Below, piece after piece: positions 13,624 through 18,156 of a stretch of DNA of 18,156 nt; position 1 is the first letter of the stretch, and each line of letters opens with the position of its first letter. Made by a program: the position numbers and the translations under genes. The stretch covers positions 1 through 18,156 of the forward strand of contig JAPLOT010000324.1 in NCBI GenBank assembly GCA_026400595.1. The letters run 5' to 3'. This stretch comes from Alphaproteobacteria bacterium. GTDB lineage: Bacteria; Pseudomonadota; Alphaproteobacteria; Rhizobiales; Aestuariivirgaceae. The notes beneath the pieces are model-generated. The model was not told where the DNA came from. It saw only the letters and a list, made by a program, of their open reading frames with translations, and did not search any database.

Positions 13624-14124
13624 ATGACGGCCCTCCTTTCCACCACGCTCTTCCCCACCCTGATGATTCTTGCCGGTGCCGGTGATGCGCTGACCATGCG
13701 CATCCCCAACTGGCTCAACATCCTCATCGCCCTCCTCTTCTTTCCGATGGCGGTGCTGACCGGCATGCCGATGGGGGACATCGGCTTGCACGTGGCTGTC
13801 GGTGTCGGGATGTTTGTCCTGGGGTTTGCGCTCTTCTCTCTGGGCGTCTTCGGCGGTGGAGATGCAAAGCTGCTGGCAGCCGCTGGCCTGTGGCTCGGTT
13901 GGCCCGATCTTCTGAACTTTCTTGTCGTGACGGCGATTGCCGGCGGCATCCTGGCACTCTGCGTCGGCGCCTGGTCGGTCATTCGATTCAACTCCGAACT
14001 CCAGGACGGTTCCATCTTCAGGCGCTTCAGGTCCGTCAAACCCAACGTGCCCTATGGCTATGCATTTGCCATCGGCGCCGTCCTGTCATTCCCCGAAACC
14101 TGGTGGTTCAGCGCCGCCGGCTAA
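13624..14124 (+). CDS. cpaA: prepilin peptidase CpaA/TadV
   Basis: This 166-residue inner membrane protein is of the short (methylase-less) prepilin peptidase type. Both catalytic aspartates of this family are visible: Asp21 in AGAGDALTMRIPN and Asp80 in FGGGDAKLLAA. Hydrophobic helices surround them (about 3-20, 30-46, 57-78, 95-116 and 145-160). It cleaves the leader of Flp pilin and the TadE-type pseudopilins encoded nearby. It is the first gene of the plus-strand cpa series, behind a CtrA box and a start-proximal hairpin. The ATG at 13624 is the only start that retains the first helix; no clear ribosome site precedes it. Confidence 0.92.
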   Translation: MTALLSTTLFPTLMILAGAGDALTMRIPNWLNILIALLFFPMAVLTGMPMGDIGLHVAVGVGMFVLGFALFSLGVFGGGDAKLLAAAGLWLGWPDLLNFLVVTAIAGGILALCVGAWSVIRFNSELQDGSIFRRFRSVKPNVPYGYAFAIGAVLSFPETWWFSAAG

Positions 14125-14139
14125 GATTGAGAAACACGG

Positions 14140-14154
14140 TTAACGCAAATTTGA
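14140..14154 (+). promoter_or_regulatory. degenerate CtrA-like site before cpaB
   Basis: TTAACGCAAATTTGA fits TTAA-N7-TTGA, one base short of the full CtrA consensus. It shares the ten-base context CACGGTTAAC with the perfect box before cpaA. It lies in the 92-base cpaA-cpaB gap, about 60 bases before cpaB, and may give cpaB-E a second entry point. Confidence 0.45.
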
Positions 14155-14216
14155 CCATTCCCGGCGAAAGTGACCTTTGCGGAACAGTAGCTGCGTTGAA
14201 AACAAGGATCTGAACG

Positions 14217-15047
14217 ATGAATAAGATGCGCATTGCAATTCTCGGGCTGGCGATCGGTTCCGCAGCCTTTGCAGGAATTCTTGCGAAAGGCGTCATCGGC
14301 AAGAAGCCCGACAAGGAAGTTGTCGAGGTCAACAAGGTGCCGATGGTCGAAATCCTCGTCGCGTCCAAGGATCTTGCCATGGGCGAACGTCTTGTCGACA
14401 GCACCATTGGCTGGCGCGACTGGCCGACGAACGCCGTCAGCGAGGCCATGATCACCAAGGACGAAGCGCCTGACGCCCTCGAGAAATACAAGACGGCACG
14501 CGCCAGGCTTCCCATCTTCACCGGCGAGCCCATCGTCGACCGCAAGCTTGTCGAACCCGGCCAGTCCGGCTTCATGAGTTCCATCCTGCCGAAAGGCATG
14601 CGTGCGATCTCGGTCGCCATCTCCGAACGGTCTGCCGCCGGCGGATTCATCCTGCCGAACGATCGCGTCGACGTCATTCTGACTCGCAAGACCGACGATG
14701 GCGGCACGGGCGCGAAGGTCGTGAAGAGCGAAACGGTCCTCTCCAACGTCCGCGTGCTCGCGATCAATCAGACCTACCGGCAGGAGACGAACGAGGACAA
14801 GGTCACGGTCACCGAAGGCAAGACCGCGACGCTCGAACTCGATCCCTTGCAGACCGAAGTCATCACCATGGTCGAGTCGGCCGGAGAATTGTCGCTGGCG
14901 CTGCGCTCGATCGCAGAGGGCGGCGACGGTGGCATCCAGGACGAAGGTCCGAAGCTGTCCGACGCATTCCTTGGCAAGAAACGCCCCCGCGGCGGCGATC
15001 GGCTGATCGTGCGCTACGGAATCGAAAAAGTCATGTCCAACCGCTGA
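14217..15047 (+). CDS. cpaB: Flp pilus assembly protein CpaB/RcpC
   Basis: This 276-residue protein has a single N-terminal membrane-anchor or signal helix (about 5-27) followed by an SAF-type domain (VEILVASKDLAMGERLVDSTIGWRDWP begins near 44) and the RcpC/CpaB core (GMRAISVAISERSAAGGFILPNDRVDVILTR, about 127-157, and VLSNVRVLAINQ). CpaB sits in the periplasm or inner membrane and helps connect or stabilise the secretin. AAGGATCTGAACG precedes the ATG. It is followed after 18 bases by cpaC, in keeping with an operon. Confidence 0.93.
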   Translation: MNKMRIAILGLAIGSAAFAGILAKGVIGKKPDKEVVEVNKVPMVEILVASKDLAMGERLVDSTIGWRDWPTNAVSEAMITKDEAPDALEKYKTARARLPIFTGEPIVDRKLVEPGQSGFMSSILPKGMRAISVAISERSAAGGFILPNDRVDVILTRKTDDGGTGAKVVKSETVLSNVRVLAINQTYRQETNEDKVTVTEGKTATLELDPLQTEVITMVESAGELSLALRSIAEGGDGGIQDEGPKLSDAFLGKKRPRGGDRLIVRYGIEKVMSNR

Positions 15048-15065
15048 TCGCTGAGGCCGCATAAC

Positions 15066-16478
15066 ATGTTCACCTCCTTTATTGCACAGCCGGCCAGCAC
15101 CTCGCTCGTAAAGCGGGTGGCTGCATCCGCCGCCGCTCTCGCCATGGTGTTCATGGCAGGGTCCGCAGCACTACCGGCACGGGCTTCGGATCTCGACTAC
15201 TCTGCCATGGACGGCACGCAGTCCGACGGTTCCCAGTTTCTCCGCATCGGTCTCTACAAGAGCGCCGTGCTGAAGCTGCCGGTTCCGGCCAAGGAAGTCA
15301 TCGTCGGCGATCCGGCCGTGGTGGACGTGGTCATTCGCAACAAGACGACGGCCTACTTCTTCGGCCGAACGGCGGCCCAGACCAACGTCTTCTTCTTCGA
15401 CGAGAACGGCAATCAGATCCTCAGCATGGACATCGACGTCACGATGGACACGAAGGCGCTGCAGAAGCTGATCGACCGCACCATTCCCGGCAACCGCATC
15501 AAGGTCGACACGGCCGGCGCCAACGTGGTGTTGAAGGGCACCGCCCAGAACGCAACCGAAGCGGCCCTCGCCCAGAGCCTTGCCGAGAAGATGGCGCCTG
15601 GCGAAAACACGGTGGTCAATGCCCTGAAGATTGCCGAGGGCGACCAGGTGATGCTCAAGGTCAAGGTCGTCGAGGTCAAGCGCGACGTGCTGAAGTCCTT
15701 CGGCATCAATCTCGACACCTTCTTCTCCTACGGCAACGTGACCGGCGCCTTCACCACCGCGAATCCGGTGATCGGCTCGGCGCTGTCCGGCCTGATCGGC
15801 TATTCCAATGACAACTTCTCCATCGATGCCGCCATCGAGGCGCTCGAATCCCAGGCGCTGATCAAGACGCTCGCCGAGCCCAACCTGACCGCCGTGTCGG
15901 GCCAGAAGGCCCAGTTCCTGGCCGGCGGCCAGTACCCCTACATCAGCGGCATCTCCTGCGACTCCAACAACACCAACTGCGTGAACACCGTGACCTACAA
16001 GGACTACGGCGTGAAGCTTGGCTTCACCCCGTCGGTCCTGAGCGAGGGCCGCATCAGCCTCAAGATCGCGACGGAAGTCAGCGAGCTGGATGACGTGACG
16101 ACCGGCGCATTGAAGACACGCGCAGCGGAAACCACCATCGAACTCCCCAGCGGCGGCGCCATGATGCTGGCCGGCCTGATCAAGGAAGAGACGGTCCAGG
16201 ACATCACCGGTACGCCGGGCCTGATGAACCTGCCGATCCTCGGCACGCTGTTCCGCAGCCGCAACTTCACCTCGGGCCAGACGGAACTGGCCGTGATCGT
16301 GGTGCCCTATATCGTCAATCCGGTGGCCGAGAAGCAGCTTGCCTCTCCCGATGATCGCCTCGCCAACCCATCCGACGGCGGCCAGATCTTCTGGGGCAAG
16401 CTGAACAGAATATATGGCACCGCCGGCAACCACCCCAACGGTGTCTACCACGGCAACGTCGGCTACATCATTGAGTAA
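15066..16478 (+). CDS. cpaC: tad pilus outer-membrane secretin CpaC/RcpA
   Basis: This 470-residue protein has a signal peptide with probable cleavage at ARA|SD (40/41), the pilus N-terminal N0-like domain (about 58-126), a BON-like segment (about 127-190) and the secretin channel domain (about 195-425). The late VPYIVNP and GTPGLMNLPILGTLFRS sequences are typical of secretin C-termini. The channel forms an outer-membrane ring through which the Flp pilus emerges. A two-Cys loop (GISCDSNNTNCVNT, near 295-308) lies inside the channel region, where I would expect a shorter Cys-free loop in many CpaC proteins. The N0 domain is echoed by the stand-alone gene at 12245-12739. Confidence 0.95.
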   Translation: MFTSFIAQPASTSLVKRVAASAAALAMVFMAGSAALPARASDLDYSAMDGTQSDGSQFLRIGLYKSAVLKLPVPAKEVIVGDPAVVDVVIRNKTTAYFFGRTAAQTNVFFFDENGNQILSMDIDVTMDTKALQKLIDRTIPGNRIKVDTAGANVVLKGTAQNATEAALAQSLAEKMAPGENTVVNALKIAEGDQVMLKVKVVEVKRDVLKSFGINLDTFFSYGNVTGAFTTANPVIGSALSGLIGYSNDNFSIDAAIEALESQALIKTLAEPNLTAVSGQKAQFLAGGQYPYISGISCDSNNTNCVNTVTYKDYGVKLGFTPSVLSEGRISLKIATEVSELDDVTTGALKTRAAETTIELPSGGAMMLAGLIKEETVQDITGTPGLMNLPILGTLFRSRNFTSGQTELAVIVVPYIVNPVAEKQLASPDDRLANPSDGGQIFWGKLNRIYGTAGNHPNGVYHGNVGYIIE

Positions 16479-16494
16479 TTGAGCGGAGATGAAG

Positions 16495-17175
16495 ATGCGT
16501 AGTTCAGATAATCGCACCATTCGGGCCGGCAAGGCCGCGCTCATGACGCTGGGCGCCGCCCTGATGCTCACCGGATGTTCGTCCTACGACGAGATCATGA
16601 TGGACGAGTACCGTCCCGTCAGCGTCCAGGAACGCTTTCCGATCCGGGTCGAGAAGGCCGCGGTGAAGATGGGGGTCGCCGCGCCGACCGGGAAGCTCAA
16701 GCCGGATCAGGTCAATGGCGTCATCGCCTTTGCCAACAATGCCAAGACGGCCGGCCTCTCCGGCATCACCGTGAAGTACCCGTCCGGCAGCGCAAAGGGC
16801 AGGGCCACGGCGAACGAGATCGCCAGGGTGATCGCCGGGCAGAACATTCCGCGCAACATGATCCACGTCGAATCCTACGCGGCCGGCGCCGGCGCGCCGG
16901 TGCAGCTGTCATTCATGCGGAAGGTCGCGATCACCACCGAATGCGGCGACTGGTCGACCAATGTCGGGTTCAACTACGAGAACGAGCCCTACCCGAACTT
17001 CGGCTGCGCTTATCAGAACAACATCGCGGCCATGGTCGCGAATCCCGAAGATCTGGAGAATCCGCGCGGCATGTCGCCGGTTCTGGCGGCCAATCGCGTC
17101 CAGGTGATGAAGGTCTACTTCGACAACAAGACGGCCGGTGACTACTACACGCTCGACAGCGTCACCGGGAACTAA
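16495..17175 (+). CDS. cpaD: tad pilus lipoprotein CpaD
   Basis: This 226-residue protein is exported as a lipoprotein: a signal sequence ends in the lipobox LTGC with Cys28 as the modified residue. The mature part matches the CpaD family: PIRVEKAAVKM near 50-60, VNGVIAFANNAK, and a late ECGDWSTNVGFNYENEPYPNFGCAYQNN followed by NIAAMVANPEDLENPRGMSP. CpaD sits at the outer membrane and is needed for secretin function. The ATG at 16495 is chosen over one two codons upstream because CGGAG (16484-16488) is then six bases away and not abutting. It lies 16 bases after cpaC. Confidence 0.93.
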   Translation: MRSSDNRTIRAGKAALMTLGAALMLTGCSSYDEIMMDEYRPVSVQERFPIRVEKAAVKMGVAAPTGKLKPDQVNGVIAFANNAKTAGLSGITVKYPSGSAKGRATANEIARVIAGQNIPRNMIHVESYAAGAGAPVQLSFMRKVAITTECGDWSTNVGFNYENEPYPNFGCAYQNNIAAMVANPEDLENPRGMSPVLAANRVQVMKVYFDNKTAGDYYTLDSVTGN

Positions 17176-17212
17176 TGGCATCGCCACTTTCGCAGACCGC
17201 AGGACGTCAATC

Positions 17213-18156
17213 ATGATGAACAGCAACAACCAGGCCACTCAGCAGCTGCAGCCCGCAGCCGAGATCGTCGCGATGATCCCGCGCATCAACATTCACGCCT
17301 TCTGCGACAATGCGCAGACGGCGTCGACGATGCAGCAGGCTGTCGCAGACCGTCGAATGGCCAGGGCCCACACGACCATCCAGCTGGGCGGCGTGATGGC
17401 GGCCGTGCAGGTCTATCAGACGCAGTCAACCCCGAACGTGCTCTTGGTCGAGTCGCACGGCTCGCGCGAGGTCATCCTTTCGGAGCTCAACGAGCTGTCT
17501 CAGGTCTGCCAGCCGGACACCAAGGTCATCGTGATCGGGCACGTCAATGACGTCATTCTCTACCGTGAACTGATCCGGCAGGGCGTCAGCGAGTATCTTG
17601 TCGCCCCGCTTCATCAGATGCAGGTGATCGAGACCATCGCCAATCTCTATCAGGATCCCAAGTCAGGCCCGCTGGGGAAGGTCTTCGCCTTCGTCGGGGC
17701 CAAGGGCGGCGTGGGCTCCAGCACCGTCGCGCACAACTTCGCCTGGATGATGTCGAAGCGCTTCGCCACCGAGACGGTGATCACCGATCTCGACCTTGCC
17801 TTCGGCACATCGAGCCTGAACTTCAACCAGGACATCTCCAACGGCATTCTCGACGCGCTGGGCCAGCCGGACCGCATCGATGCCACCCTGCTTGAACGCC
17901 TTCTCACCAAGCTTGGCGACAAGCTCAGCCTGCTCAGCGGGCCGGGCGGCGTCGACCGCGACTTCAACGTCGAAGCCCATGCCATCGAGACGATCCTCGG
18001 CGCCATGCGCGGAAACGTGCCCTGCATCGTCGTGGACGTTCCCAACATGTGGGCGCCGTGGATCAAGTACACGCTCATCCATGCCGATCAGGTAATCATC
18101 ACCGCGACGCCGGAGCTGGCCAGTCTCCGCAACACCAAGAACCTCATCGACCTGCT
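17213..18156 (+). CDS. cpaE: pilus assembly ATPase CpaE/TadZ, 5' part
   Basis: The frame is open from ATG 17213 to the right edge, 314 residues, lacking the C-terminus. The N-terminal part (about 24-145) is a receiver-like pseudo-response-regulator domain; the second part is a MinD/ParA-type ATPase with the deviant Walker A FVGAKGGVGSST (160-171) and DLDLAFGTSSLNFN (192-205). The first Lys (Lys164) is kept, while the P-loop Lys before Ser/Thr is Ser169, as in other CpaE/TadZ proteins, which act as polar localisation factors for the tad machine. AGGA lies eight bases before the ATG. It ends the visible cpa operon; cpaF and later tad genes would be expected next. Confidence 0.92.
   Translation, partial: MMNSNNQATQQLQPAAEIVAMIPRINIHAFCDNAQTASTMQQAVADRRMARAHTTIQLGGVMAAVQVYQTQSTPNVLLVESHGSREVILSELNELSQVCQPDTKVIVIGHVNDVILYRELIRQGVSEYLVAPLHQMQVIETIANLYQDPKSGPLGKVFAFVGAKGGVGSSTVAHNFAWMMSKRFATETVITDLDLAFGTSSLNFNQDISNGILDALGQPDRIDATLLERLLTKLGDKLSLLSGPGGVDRDFNVEAHAIETILGAMRGNVPCIVVDVPNMWAPWIKYTLIHADQVIITATPELASLRNTKNLIDL

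Noticed and set aside
15171..16571. 466-codon minus-strand frame opposite cpaC
   Set aside because: It is antisense to a full-length secretin and has no independent support.

Overview
The window looks like a chromosomal segment of a GC-rich alphaproteobacterium, most likely a member of the Hyphomicrobiales (Rhizobiales). Four things point there: a rhizobial-type zwf/fructokinase pair, a membrane-bound ferritin (MbfA) gene behind a good match to the Irr-binding ICE motif, a TTAA-N7-TTAA CtrA box in the pilus locus, and a Caulobacter/rhizobial-style tad/cpa pilus cluster. No rRNA, tRNA, IS element, prophage or CRISPR array was seen.

Left part (1-5236): the 5' portion of zwf (glucose-6-phosphate dehydrogenase, running off the left edge) is divergent from a PfkB-family fructokinase. 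Together they suggest sugar entry into the Entner-Doudoroff or pentose phosphate routes. Next comes an hrpB-type DEAH helicase that appears broken: its N- and C-terminal parts lie in different frames and about 75-85 residues seem to be missing at the junction. An M24-family (Xaa-Pro aminopeptidase-like) metallopeptidase follows.

Middle part (5237-10912): a small cupin gene and a LacI-family regulator are divergent. The 155-bp gap between them holds two copies of a GATCGATC-centred palindrome, 55 bp apart, which flank a candidate cupin promoter. Then come lepA (EF4), a convergent PAP2/Aur1-like membrane phosphatase gene that overlaps the lepA 3' end by 20 bp, and mbfA, which encodes a ferritin-like/VIT iron transporter with an ICE box upstream.

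Right part (10931-18156): a tad (Flp-type) pilus locus in two divergent halves. On the minus strand are two TadE/G-like minor pseudopilins and a stand-alone secretin-N0-like protein resembling the N-terminus of CpaC. On the plus strand are flp pilin with a strong terminator, then cpaA (prepilin peptidase), cpaB, cpaC (secretin), cpaD (lipoprotein) and the start of cpaE (TadZ-like ATPase), which is cut by the right edge. A perfect CtrA box precedes cpaA and a degenerate copy in the same sequence context precedes cpaB. The roughly 540-bp gap between the two halves has an AT-rich stretch dense in inverted repeats.

I found no clearly novel system. The most informative anomalies are the hrpB lesion, the paired LacI operators, the CtrA-type elements in the pilus locus and the repeat-rich flp upstream region.
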